A stretch of DNA of 64,000 nucleotides from Anthopleura xanthogrammica. Taxonomy: Eukaryota > Cnidaria > Anthozoa > Actiniaria > Actiniidae. Of this stretch, positions 25,713 to 57,079 are shown piece after piece. Below the pieces are notes generated by a model that was given only the letters and a program-made list of their open reading frames with translations, did no database searches and was not told the origin of the DNA. Position 1 is the first letter of the stretch. Each line of letters starts with the position of its first letter. The stretch lies in contig OZ025219.1 in NCBI GenBank assembly GCA_964019055.1, positions 4,979,868 through 5,043,867 of the forward strand, given 5' to 3'. Position numbers and translations under genes: made by a program.

Positions 25713-26764
25713 ATTTATTATGAGTAATAGCATGACTTGAGGGTGATTAGTGATTAAATGTCCCAGAAAGCCGAGGGAGGTTTTGTTGAAGTCCCGACGC
25801 CGAAGGCTTGATACCAGCATTCATTCATTCGTGGTGCTTTATTCTAATTCACTTTGGTTGGCCTAGAGCGGTATTAATGAAGTGTTTCCAAACAGTCTAG
25901 ATTACGTCACAAATAGTAAGAAAAATTTTCGGCTAGTCAACGCATGCGCAAAGATTACTCAATGGGTCCCACAAGTGCTGGAGTGTTAAATAAAGTGTAG
26001 TGCAGAGTCATTGCGAAGAAGTTTGGTTTTAGTCACGAGACAAAGTAAAGAGCCAGAAGCGAACATATCACATCTGGGCATACCTTCTTCACAGCGCACG
26101 GGCGGCGGGAAGAAGTGAAAAGTGATGGGGCCGAAATCGCCAAAATTACGCCGGAAAAATCGCCGAAGGAAATAAGACAAAGAGAGCAAAATAGCCTTAA
26201 TTTTAAATGGGGGGGGGGGGGGGGGGGGGCTCTCGAATTAGCCTTGCCCTGACTTAGATCAGCCCTGAGGTTGCTTTAGGGTTCGATCTGCAAGTTAGCC
26301 AGGCCTTGGACTGTTTGTAATGGTAGGCTGCAACTGTTTCGTTGTTTTAAGTGTTGTCCCGAATCTTCAGCTAATTCAACATTGTTTGCATGTGGTCTTG
26401 GCTTGTTGCTTGTCGCTTTTGGCTGCGACAAACTTTATTGAAATAGGTGTATATTAGCTTTATTTATAGCTCTAGCAGCTTGCGGAGGGGCTCTCTGGCA
26501 TGGGTTTTGGGTTTGGTGGGAGGGGAAAGGAAGGAGGAGGGGATCCTCCTGCCCTATGGCATTAGATTAGCGTGAGCTAAGCTGATTCTTACGTTCTAAA
26601 AATATTTTTTCCATAATTTCTCTGAAGCGAGGACGACTGTCAGAAACTCAGAAGCACCGCGAAGCATTATTAAAAAAATATGAAATAAATGGGATTTAGC
26701 AGTGGTACCTCTACAGATTAGCTATTCGTACACTGCAATTCCAATTGGAACGTCGAAGTTGATT
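25713..26764. other. Gene-free flank of the macrosatellite
   Basis: Unique-looking sequence with a long G run at about 26210-26229. The minus frame 25986-26189 has no recognised domain. No exon could be supported. Confidence 0.4.
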
Positions 26765-26960
26765 TTTGCAGAGGGAGGAAAACTGGAGAACCCGGAGAAA
26801 AATCCTGGAAGCACAAGAGAGAACCAACAAACAACTCTGATCTACTCGAACTCGGTTCGCATTGGTGAGAGGCGATCGCTGTACGTCACCGCCGCTACGT
26901 CACCCGTGTTTCCCATCTTAGAAACTTATTATGTTGGTAGGCCATTAAGATAAGTCAAAA
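26765..26960 (-). mobile_element. SINE copy (minus)
   Basis: The minus strand reads CGAACCGAGTTCGAGTAGAT (degraded B box), then GTTGGTTCTCTCTTGTGCTT, then TTTTTCTCCGGGTTCTCC and GTTTTCCTCC. This order matches the SINE at 44295-44585. The head is degraded and boundaries are approximate. Confidence 0.6.
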
Positions 26961-26999
26961 GCAGCCCAGACAAGGATCCTATCATGTACTGGTCCGTAT

Positions 27000-27260
27000 A
27001 CACGCATCAACAGTTCCGCGCTACTGCTCTAAGCGCATGCTCAGGGGATTAAAAAGTGGGATAATATTTTGTAAAATATGCAATTTTTCAGTATATTTGA
27101 TTCAGAATTCGCTTAACGGTACGCGATCTTGAATATTTAATGAAAATTGTGCTTGACAAGAAAGATACAACTAAAATATAGCATATTTTACAAAATACTA
27201 TCCCACTTTTTAATCCCCTGAGCATGTGCGCAAAGCAGTAGCGCGGAACTCTTGATGCGT
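27000..27260. mobile_element. MITE with ~80-bp TIRs
   Basis: The left arm contains CACGCATCAACAGTTCCGCG, CTACTGCTCTAAGCGCATGC and GGGATTAAAAAGTGGGATA. The right arm repeats these in reverse complement from 27260 inwards. TATA-type sequence lies at both edges (GTATA at 26996-27000, TATATA at about 27259-27264). There is no coding potential. The superfamily is unknown. Confidence 0.75.
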
Positions 27261-27266
27261 ATATAA

Positions 27267-28370
27267 GGCAATGTATGGGACTTAGAGTAAAAACCATGCA
27301 CCATATCTATGAAAGTACTAAATAGTCCTAAATAGCAAATATGTATAGACAAATGAAATACTCTTTATTCACACTCATTACTGCTTATTTATATTGCAAA
27401 ACATTTCATTACATTATGATATCAAATAATATTACAAATTCAAATGCCTTAGTTGTGTACCGATATACACCTTAGAATAGCGCTTTCCACGGGTGACGTC
27501 ACGATTATGCATTATGGGATCTAAATGCGCACAAGCCAAACCCAAAACACATGCTAATATGCTGCAACAACGTTTTCTTGTCTTGTTGTTTCTAATTCGA
27601 GGGAAAACTATGGTTTTCGACTGATATTGATCTTCTTTTCCCCTGTAAACTAAGCCTTTTTTACAATGTTTGTCCGCATTTCGATCCCACAATGCTTTGC
27701 AATATCTATTTTTAGTAACAGTGAAAAATGCTATTCAAAACCGTTCGATGCATCGTTTTCCCAACTGAGTACCACTGCGGAAGCACAACATATTTTACAA
27801 TGGATAATTATCTTCCCCAGTTCAAAATCAGCACGCAGGGGTTGGCAGAACACAAGGGTATAGTGTTAAGAGAAGCACGGCGCGCAACGAAGCGCAACAC
27901 TTCCCGAATGGTCTGCCAATCCCCCAAGTGCTTTATAAATTCACACAGCACAGCAAACAAGTTTTTCATTCCTTTTATAAAGTACAAATTAAAGTAGCCG
28001 TTATTTGTGTGCTCTCACAATGCACGCGATCCCAAACATCCAGAGCCTAGAGCGCGAGATTTATAACAGTTATCAAGAATCCATGGTCTCTTGTAGTTAT
28101 CTTATGATTTGTTAAATAGTCTTTTAGTTGTCTTTTAATGACGACTTGAATTAAAACAAATAACACCACACTGTCTTGACATAAGTAATTTTATGATCAC
28201 TCATAACTCGGGGTAAATATCTTGCAACAGATCAAGAAGCATAAGAATTTACACTGAAATCTCATTTCTTTCATTATTATTTATTTAAAATCTTTGTCTG
28301 ATTTAGGGATGTAGTAAATAGTTCTGTCTGTTACCATGGAGGCTGCGAGCATCCCTGAATAGACCTCTTC
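27267..28370. other. Gene-free stretch
   Basis: AT-rich intergenic sequence. Frames at 27432-27692 (minus) and 27728-27997 (plus) are short and lack recognisable domains or matching splice neighbours. Confidence 0.35.
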
Positions 28371-28373
28371 ACC

Positions 28374-28660
28374 GATAAGGCGGCCATCTTGAATTTTGTT
28401 TTAAGACATTATGGGATGCCGAGGGTGCAATTATTGAAAAAATTATAGTATGCACAGCTGTCAGGGTGCTTTTTTATATAATTTAACGTTATCCAATGAG
28501 AAACACATCTAAAAACCAATTGAATTTGGTGGTAGTTGGAGCGATATGTGAAACAAAAAAGCGTAATTATTTGAAAAAGTAACCTCGCCACTCTATGCTT
28601 TATAAATACTTCGACGTTTGCCCTCTTGGCATCCCATAATTCAAGATGGCTGCCGTATTG
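28374..28660. mobile_element. MITE with interrupted TIRs
   Basis: The left end has GGCGGCCATCTTGAATT and, after 15 extra bases, ATGGGATGCCGAGGG. The right end has the complement of CCATCTTGAATTATGGGATG and CCAAGAGGGC. Removing the 15-base insert would align both arms. No coding capacity. Confidence 0.55.
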
Positions 28661-29459
28661 GTAAAAATGTATATTTCTAGTTGCCATGGTCCTGACTGAT
28701 TGGCCTTAATCTACGCTTACTATATTGAAGACGAAATTTTAAATAGAAAATTCACTGATCCATTGTTTGGAAACCTGGTTTTCGTCGGCGACGCAAGTGC
28801 AACTTGCACAAGTGCAGTATGAACAGTCAAAAGAAGTCGTCAAGTCCGTTCCGTGAAGCCGTCTGCAGTGCTCGACACTAAGGCTCGTCCACTAGTCTGG
28901 GACTAGTAAATTTTTGCTCTGGTCTAGTGAAAATTAGGTCTATGGTTCATAGACTTACTATCCCATTGCCTATTATCTGAAAACGTTAGTGAAAGGACTG
29001 CAGTCTGCACTCTATGCTTGCGTCGACGGTGAAAATCAGGCTTTGAAAAATACTGTATCAACGACAAAAAATCTATGAATATTGCCTGATCACGACCGAA
29101 ATGCATGCATATTATTGAACCCTTTTTCATGATTACACGACCAACTCAGCCAAGGACGTCTGGGTATTTGGCTGCCGTCGATTAAAAAATTACTCAGACC
29201 GACTAGGCAACTATAGTGTGGGTTGCATAATCATGAAAATTGGTAGAAAAGGCAGACAATATATATTTATCAAAAATATCGCTAAGATTTATGGTTACTT
29301 GTGAAGTTGTCGCTGACACATCTCAAATTGTATTGTACATTACATTACAAATTGACAGGCAACAAAACAGGTACTGAGGTAAACGAAAATCCGAAGAGCC
29401 ACGTCCACGGCTGTGGGATGATCATAACGTCAATTAAAGTGGCCTTCACGTATTTCCCA

Positions 29460-29465
29460 TTTATT
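29460..29465 (-). promoter_or_regulatory. CPT1 poly(A) signal AATAAA
   Basis: AATAAA on the minus strand, about 35 nt downstream of the CPT1 stop codon at 29500-29502. This implies a very short 3' UTR if it is the signal used. Confidence 0.5.
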
Positions 29466-29499
29466 TCTCATTAATCTTGTTTCTGTTTCTGTTAAAATT

Positions 29500-48839
<19,340 letters not shown>

Positions 48840-49254
48840 GATGAGGAGCGAAGCGTTTCAGTTTGTTTTAGAAGGATCGAGGCTAGGTTTTTGACGATCA
48901 ATGTGAACGAACCCACAACACACCTCTCTCCTCATCCATGAAAGTACAAAGGTCGATTTTTTGACGGAAAATCCGGAATAGAATCAACCTGGAAGGAACT
49001 ACGGGACTGAACAGAGGAGGATCCAGGACTATCCCATCATGCAATGTGACAGAGATAAAACATTTTTTCCATTTAAATAGCTGAAATTAATATTTTCGAA
49101 ATTTAAAAATCAATTGTGCTTAAGTAAAGTGTATGTCATACAGTAGCGATATCTATTTTCTAAATTCTCCAATGCAAGAAACTGATCAGAGAGCAAATAC
49201 ATCTTTTTCAAAATATAGAAAAAATAACGATTTTAATCCGAATTTTAATAATAA
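48840..49254. promoter_or_regulatory. Upstream region of CPT1
   Basis: The 415 bp before the CPT1 start codon must hold at least part of the 5' UTR and probably the promoter. I see no TATA box at a convincing place. No motif is strong enough to name. Confidence 0.3.
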
Positions 49255-51113
49255 TATGACTATACACGAGATGGATTGGATGAACGAATAGGAATAAGGA
49301 ATGTACACGAGATGGATTGGATGAACGTATAGGAATAAAAACTATGTCAGGAGATGGATAGGATGAACGTATAGGAATAAGAATGTACACGAGATGGATT
49401 GGATGAACGTATAGGAAAAAGAATGTACACGAGATGGATTGGATGGACGTATAGGAATAAGAATGTACACGAGATGGATTGGATGGGTGTATAGGAATAA
49501 GAATGTACATGAGATGGATTGGATGAACACATAGGAATAAGAATGTACACGAGATGGATTGGATGAACGTATAGGAATAAGAATGTACACGAGATGGATT
49601 GGATGGACGAATTGGAATAAGAATGTACCGGCGACGAGATGGATTGGATGAACGTTTAGGAATAAGAATGTACACGAGAAGGATTGGATGAACGCAGAGG
49701 AATAAGAATGTACACGAGATGGATTGGATGAAGGAATAAGACCCGGGGGGGGGGGGGGGTACTCCCTATGATTGACTATACGGGGATGCTGCGCCCGAAA
49801 GGGGTACTTTTTTCAAGGTGTGGAAATTTGTGAGTTTTGGTATAAAAAGGGGTAGATTTTCTTCAAAAGTATATGAAACGTGTACCTTTTCAGGCAAAAA
49901 GGTATAAAAAAGGGGTAACTTTTTGCTGAAATTTGGTATAGAAAAGGGTAAGGGGTCGAGAGTCCGGGCGAAGCATCCCCGTATGAAACGACCCGAAGTA
50001 CCCCCCCCCCCCCCCCCCGAGGAATAAGAATGTAAACGAGATGGATTGGATGGACGTATAGGAATAAGAATGTACACGAGATGGATTGGATGAAGGCATA
50101 GGAATAAGAATGTACACGAGACGGATTGGATGAACATATAGGAATAAGAATGTACATGGGATGGATTGGATGAACGTATAGGAATAAGAATGTACACGGG
50201 ATGGATTGGATGAAGGCATAGGAATAAGGAATGTACACGAGATGGATTGGTTGAAGGCATAGGAATAAGGAATGTACACGAGATGGATTGGATGAAGGCA
50301 TAGGAATAAGAATGTACACGAGATGGATTGGATGAAGGCATAGGAATAAGAATGTACACGGGATGGATTGGATGAACATATAGGAATAAGAATGTACACG
50401 GGATGGATTGGATGAACGTATAGGAATAAGAATGTGCACGAGATGGATTGGATGAACGTATAGGAATAAGAATGTACACGAGATGGATTGGATGAAGGCA
50501 TAGGAATAAGGAATGTACACGAGATATATTGGATGAAGGCATAGGAATAAGGAATGTACACGAGATGGATTGGATGAAGGCATAGGAATAAGGAATGTAC
50601 ACAAGATGGATTGGATGAAGGCATAGGAATAAGGAATGTACACGAGATGGATTGGATGAAGGCATAGGAATAAGGAATGTACACAAGATGGATTGGATAA
50701 AGGCATAGGAATAAGGAATGTACACAAGATGGATTGGATAAAGGCATAGGAATAAGGAATGTACACAAGATGGATTGGATAAAGGCATAGGAATAAGGAA
50801 TGTACACAAGATGGATTGGATAAAGGCATAGGAATAAGGAATGTACACAAGATGGATTGGATGAACGTATAGGAATAAGAATGTACACGAGATGGATTGG
50901 ATGAAGGCATAGGAATAAGGAATGTACACGAGATGGATTGGATGAAGGCATAGGAATAAGGAATGTACACAAGATGGATTGGATAAAGGCATAGGAATAA
51001 GAATGTACACGAGATGGATTGGATGAAGGCATAGGAATAAGAATGTACACGAGATAGATTGGATGAAGGCATAGGAATAAGAATGTACACGAGATAGATT
51101 GGATGAAGGTACA
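49255..51113. repeat. 40/41-bp minisatellite, same family as 14.5-15.7 kb
   Basis: About 39 units of AGGAATAAGAATGTACACGA plus GATGGATTGGATGAACGTAT-type sequence, in the same orientation as the array at 14555. From about 50220 many units have an extra G (ATAAGGAATG), making them 41 bp, and use GAAGGCAT. It is interrupted by a MITE at 49741-50020. Minus frames of more than 400 residues are repeat artefacts. Confidence 0.97.
49741..50020. mobile_element. MITE with 8-bp target duplication (copy 2, inverted)
   Basis: Same family as 45836-46121, in reverse orientation: both TIRs contain GGGGTACT or GTACTCCC and CGGGGATGC, with long G or C runs at the tips. The target GGAATAAG (part of the 40-bp unit) is duplicated at 49733-49740 and 50021-50028. 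Confidence 0.85.
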
Positions 51114-51489
51114 GGAATTCATGAGGGGTCTGGGAACGAGTCTAGAAATATTAATCTAATTAAAAAACAAACTCCATCACACGAAAGACCACAAAAATAT
51201 TAATAAATTTACCAAGGTTTAGAATGTTTTGGCAAATACTGACTGATTTACAGGCTTTAAACAAATCGTAAAAATAAAAGAGAATGTATGGTGTTTGGGG
51301 ACGCTGTCCTCAAATCCCATACATTCTCTCTTTTTTTGCGACTTTTAAAAGCTTGCCACTCAGTAAGTATTCATCCAAACATGCACAAACTCGGTAATAA
51401 TACTAATATTAGTATGATCTTTTTTGTGAAGGGATCATTTCTTAATTAGATTAATATTTTCACTCGGCCCAAGACCCCTCATGAATTCC
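51114..51489. mobile_element. Fold-back MITE (376 bp)
   Basis: The ends GGAATTCATGAGGGGTCT and the complementary right end match. The inner sequence AGAGAATGTATGG pairs with CCATACATTCTCT around a short centre (TGTTTGGGGACGCTGTCCTC). It interrupts the 40-bp array, one unit of which resumes at 51490. Confidence 0.8.
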
Positions 51490-53020
51490 GGAAAGGCCTA
51501 TAAGAATGTATACTAGATGGATTGGATAACGGCAGACTTTGGGCCATTTGTTTTTGTTTATTTTTTTGTTCGTTCGTTCGTTTTTGGTATAATAGTTATA
51601 TCCAGCTGATCTGAGAAAAAAAATGTTTGTCAATAAGAAACGAGAAAATGTGCAAAACTGAGGTGTCACCCTTGGTTGCCTGGCCTCTCATTTTTTTCAT
51701 GAAATTATGGATTTCCAGAAGATCAAATAAAAAAAAAAAAAAACCATAACGTTGCTAATAAGTGTTTGATATTTTTCATATTTTTACTGCAATGTTGTTG
51801 TTTTTTCGTTCGCGCCAGAGATACCTCCCTTTTGCAGTCGGCATGTAATTTCTACGTCACTATTTCATCATCTGGATACTCATGCGCATGCTTGGTGTAC
51901 ATTTCCATATCTCACTTATGCCAAAATACCTTCCGTCAAAATATTTGAGTGAGGGGAAAATAGAACCTCCCTAGCTGATTCGCGTGTACGTATATAAGTC
52001 GCATCTGGGGTTTTCAAAACACGTCCCACATGGAAAGAAATAACCACAACAACAAAACCATCATCAACACAAACGACAAGCCGGGTGTGCTGAACATAGC
52101 AAGGGGTTAATCATTTACGGTCTAGGGGCCGACTAACCTCTCCCTTAGGCGTCGGCCGAGCTTCCTGATCAGTCAGTAATGTCCTCCCGGGATAGCCGTA
52201 AGTCCATACGAGGCTTCAGCACTCGATGTCTGGAAGTATGGTCCTGGTTAATGTACCAATAAAAAAAAATTAATCCTAAAATCAAGAGATTATAAAAATG
52301 TTTACGAGATGGATTGGATGGACATACAGGAATATAAGAATGTACACGAGGGGAGGTTAGTCTGTCCCTAGACCGTAAATGATTACAGTGTGTAAACCCT
52401 TGCTATGACTACACTGACCAGAACTTTCGAAAGATAGTTTTATTTAGGATCATTCGCGAGCCAGGATTCGTGCTGTACACTGAATATCTAACCTGGTTGC
52501 TGTCAAACTGACAGATACGAAAAACTGCTAAACCACGTAAAAAAAACACCCCGTCCTACTGCAGAAATAATTCCAGCACAACCAGTTAACGCTCTCCGAG
52601 GGTTACAGAGCTTTAATACAATAAGTATTCAATTTTACTCAAAAACCATAGATGTAAATGAAACATAAATACTATATAATCAAAAAATCAAAATTTAGCA
52701 ACACATAAAGCAAACTGAATGTGAGCCTGACTGGCCTAGAGTGACTAACCTTCACTCACAATCATTCTTATATACTCCTTACCCATGAGCCTTTGCTCAT
52801 GCCCAGACTCCTTGAAACCGTACCGGCAGAATATCAATTTCTGACTACTCGCTCCTCCGTCACTCAGCCGTCAGAAATTACATTTATCAATATAAAAACC
52901 TGAGTCATCCTATTTGGAAAGGACAACAGAAATCCTGAACGCGCGTTTTGCTCTTAGCATTATTTCGGACAATATTTCAGTCCTACCTTTGGTGGATCAA
53001 TCATATTTTCATTAATTTAT
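51490..53020. repeat. Diverged relative of the macrosatellite block
   Basis: 51870-52260 matches the single-copy block of the macrosatellite (anchors CATATCTCACTTATGCCAAA, CGTCCCACATGGAAAGAAAT, GGTCTAGGGGCCGACTAACC, GATGTCTGGAAGTATGGTCC). One and a half 40-bp units follow at 52296-52350. Next comes an inverted fragment of the block (52346-52412, AGACCGTAAATGATTA). TCAGTCCTACCTTTGGTGGA (52979) corresponds to TTAGTCCTACCTTAGATGGA (16350). The 22-bp array is absent. Confidence 0.8.
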
Positions 53021-53187
53021 TTTTTTAAATAAATGTTTAAAAGCACTGTCAAAGTCACTTTGACTCATGCAATATTGCTTACTATCAATCACGTGACTTT
53101 TCTGGATTTGGCTGGGGGGCAACTAATGGTTGACTGGGGACAACTAGTACTTCTTAAATCAAATCATGTCAAAATAACTACTCAACA

Positions 53188-53587
<400 letters not shown>

Positions 53588-54540
53588 ATGGAATAAATGA
53601 AGTTAGTTTGCAAAACTAACCCTGCATAAATTAATAATTCTGGCCTTATATAAGTTAGAACCGTAAGGTAAAAAGTTTCATCGTCTTTGAACATCTGGTA
53701 TCCTATCCAGATAGATATAGAGGTTTGTGGTATCATGCACGACGAGCTACAATTGCCTTGTCTCCCATCTTTCAAGTAGAACAGGACACAGGTAGACCTG
53801 CAAAGAGTGAGAAATCCAAATTGCATCTGCCCGGAAATGCGTCGCAATATAAAACTATCTGAGGTTGCGTGATGCGTGACGTAATTCCAAGAAACCAGAG
53901 GCACGAGGCCTGGTCAAACACTGCACTGTCCTGCACTGTCACTTTGACTGTTTACTCCACGTTGATATAGGCGTAAAATAATAAAATCTGGTCCGTCATT
54001 ACAAGCAATCTCCCTTATTCAATGATGAAGTGGATTCAAGGAGGCTGTCACAGTTGCATGCACATCAAGAAAAGAAAACAGTAGACTTTTCATGGCGGGA
54101 ATTTCGGTAAGTTTTCTAAGCTTAAGCTGATAAGACTTATAAAATATTAAAATAAGTTATTTGTGAACTGTAAACGGCTCTAGTAGTCCTATCATGTCTT
54201 CAGAATAAAATTTATTAGATGGAGAGTCATTTATATTGAGTTTTTTAGACCAAAGGCAATTTCATGATAGAGTTAGACTTTGAACATACCGAAGTTTCGC
54301 TTCTTCACATGTGAATATCTTGCTCCAGCTGCAGATACTTTGAAGGCTTTGAACCCAACTTCATTGTGATTCTAGCGCTTTTCTAATTAAAATGCTGAAT
54401 TGAATTGTCTTTAAATACGTTTAAATAAGTTTAGAATGTCAAACTGATAGGAATTCATTAGCAATTAAATTTTAAAGCTTTTTAAAAAGCCATGCGAACG
54501 CTTCTTAAATATTCCGACTACTGCCAAAATGAACGCTTAA
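53588..54540. other. Gene-free flank left of the transposon
   Basis: No exon or repeat could be supported. Just outside the left TIR, TTCCGACTACTGCC (54512) resembles the TIR start, possibly a remnant of an earlier end. Confidence 0.35.
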
Positions 54541-54619
54541 AATTGCCGACTACAAAATCGAGCGGTAGCCTGGGCACTAGTATAGATGCGCGGGACTGGG
54601 CTAGTCATTTGGGTAGACA
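54541..54619. repeat. Left terminal inverted repeat
   Basis: The first 22 bases (AATTGCCGACTACAAAATCG and AG) are identical to the inverted right end. CTGGGCACTAGT and AGTCATTTGGGTAGACA are also shared. The YqaJ gene ATG lies only 27 bp inside, so the TIR probably contains its promoter or 5' UTR. Confidence 0.92.
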
Positions 54620-54645
54620 GAGACAGAGCATATACGAAGGTCAAC

Positions 54646-56649
54646 ATGGCGTCAAGCAATTCTTTTCGAAATTCTGTGGTTATTCTTGATGAAATTGATG
54701 TGCCTGGTGCAATATTACCTAGAAAAACACCCGAAGAAAGTAATATACCACAGTTAAAACGCTGGTTGGTCTGTAGGGGAGCTTCATCGACAGGAAAAAA
54801 GGCTCAACTCGTTGCGAGGTTAGTTGTTTACACTTGAATATTCGATCTCACTTTCACTTAAACTTTTACTTAAATAAAAGAGTTATGTTGCCAGTACATT
54901 TACGCTGTAAGCTGAAAGATATTTTGTCTTCTTATTAGGGTTAACGACTACATAACATCAGGCCTGGCAAAGAAAAATCTTCGAGATCCTGATGGCGGCA
55001 TACATTTGGCACGCAAGAAAGCACAACTCGGTCTACTGGAGGTTGTTGAACCTCCTTTGAAAGAAAGTTTTCCTTCTGACGGATTTTCCGAAAAGTTAGA
55101 TGGACTTCCCGTGATTAATTTTAGAACTGTGTGGACTTACATGATAGCTTGTATTGATGCTAAGAAACAGTTATCTACTGCTAAACCAATGGTCAAGGGA
55201 TTTAATTTTTATAAGTCAGGTCATGTCCTTAGTATAAAATCCCACCATAGAAATGCAAGGAGCTACATAAAGTCACAAGTACTTCCTTCAATGAAAAAAA
55301 CATCTGCATACTCTTGCTACATAGTAATTCGAGACAATGGTTTAGTTATCAGAGCATTTTGTGGCTGTCCTGCTGGGATTGATGGCCGTTGCAACCATGT
55401 TGCAGCCACATTATTTGCTTTGGAAGAGTTCTGTAAGGTCAGAGCAAAAGAAACACAGGAGGAGTCATGTACTTCACAAACTTGCAAGTGGAATGTACCG
55501 AGAAAAAGAAAAGGTGAAGTAATATCCATCTCTAACATGAAATTCAGAAAGCATGAGTATGGAAAAGTCAAAGTTGAAAAGAGTCCAGTAGTCCCTGCTA
55601 CAAAAGATGTTCGAGCACTTGACCAAAGAGTGACTTCTGCTACCAAGCTCTACAATATATTTTCCAAAGTAAAGAGCTTTGAAAACAAAACAGGCAGAGT
55701 ACTTGGCATAACACATGTGCTAGAAAGTAAAACACCAGAGGAGCTTAAGCTGATTGTTGAAACTGATCACTGTTATTGCAAACCTCCAGAAGAGACAGAT
55801 GAGAAGATAAATGATCAGGAAGATAATGCTCTGATATCCCCAATTAAATCTCACCCTGTATCTGCCAATGAAATTCTTGTGCGCTGTCAAAGAATCAAGA
55901 GCAAGTTGGCATTATCAGAAGCTTCAATTGAAGAGGTTGAGGCATCTACAAGGAACCAGTCTTCCAATACACAGTGGCATTTGTTAAGGAAAAATAGAAT
56001 CACTGCTTCAAAGAGCTATCGTTGTGCTGTTTTGAAAGAAAGTACATCCCCAACCAAAGCATTAGAGGAAATTCTTTCATATAAGAAATTTGATCAGACG
56101 CAAGCGATGAAAGAGGGACTAGCCCAGGAGGAGCAAATAGTGACAGACTATGTAACAGAAAAAAACAGGAATGGAAACACACAAGTGACAGTCAAGAGAT
56201 GTGGGTTTTTTGTTAGCAACACTCATGGATACCTAGGAGCAAGCCCAGATGGCCTTGTGTCTGATCCTTCATTTGTACCCCCCGCAGGACTCCTAGAGGT
56301 GAAATATGTTCAGGTATTAGATGAGGAAACCTTGCACAATGCTCTACTGAGAAAGAGAATCTGCGTACTAGAGAATAATAAACTGCAAATGAATAAGAGC
56401 CACAGATATCATTACCAAGTGCAACACCAAATGTTTGTCACGAACAAGACTTGGACTGACTTTGTTGTTAAGTCTTCGACTGGGGGTCCTCTTTACATTG
56501 AAAGAGTGTATTTCAACAGAGAGTTTTGGGGTAATGTTTTCCCAAAACTGGAATTGTTTTTCAATAATTTCATGCTTCCTGAGATAGCTTACCCTAGGGT
56601 CAGAGATGGCCTCACAAGCTTGAGGTTAAATGATTTCCGTCAAGATTAA
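54646..56649 (+). CDS. SAP-SWIM-YqaJ nuclease-like protein of the transposon
   Basis: Two exons, 54646-54818 and 54939-56649, joined by a GT-AG intron, give 627 residues. The ATG at 54646 was chosen because it opens the SAP segment (about residues 33-65, PQLKRWLVCRGASSTGKKAQ). A SWIM zinc finger follows: C199, C201, C209, H211 in FCGCPAGIDGRCNH. The C-terminal half is a YqaJ/lambda-exonuclease-like fold: QWHLLRKNRITASK, the Glu pair at 455-456 (GLAQEEQ), Asp495 in GASPDGLV, and Glu511/Lys513 in LLEVKYV. This is the PD-(D/E)xK pattern with all key residues present. Its likely role is DNA end processing or repair during transposition, which is inferred from the pairing with the transposase. Such genes also occur as domesticated or orphan copies in animals, but the TIRs argue for an element gene. 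Confidence 0.9.
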
Positions 56650-57079
56650 ATATGTGCAATTCAACATATTTTATTGCCTGCTTGAATTTATTTATATCAT
56701 TTATAGTAGTACCTTGTACTGGTTGTTTCATTTTACAGTATACTAGTAAGTAAGTTATATACCAATCGCAATGAAATATTATTACAAACTAATTAAAAAT
56801 TAGAGTGACTGCAATAAACTTGCAAAATAGTTACTAGATACTAGTACACTAATTTTATTAACTCTTGGATTTTATTACCCCATGAGCAGAGTCCTGTTTA
56901 TTGCAATCACTCCTCGTAATGAAATGTATATATATATTGCTATTTATTTCTTTTAAATTATGAATACCATATTACAGTGCACATTGATTTCATGGACTGA
57001 AATAAAACATGAGTATAATATTTCATGAAGCTTGTCTATTAACTTAACCAACTTGAATTGTATAAATTAATGGTCCAAC
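56650..57079. terminator. Shared 3' region of the two transposon genes
   Basis: 430 bp between the convergent stop codons. AATAAA-type signals for the plus gene occur at about 56813 and 57001. Complementary TTTATT signals for the minus gene occur near 56852 and 56870. The transcripts may overlap. Confidence 0.4.

Noticed and set aside
49766..51122. Three overlapping minus frames of 410-425 residues, and similar ones at 14491-15734
   Set aside because: All three frames of a 40-bp repeat are open at once, and one reads straight through an inserted MITE. This is a repeat property, not coding selection.
54586..54837. Separate 83-residue gene before the YqaJ protein
   Set aside because: It is exon 1 of the same gene; joining 54818 to 54939 restores the SAP domain and the frame.
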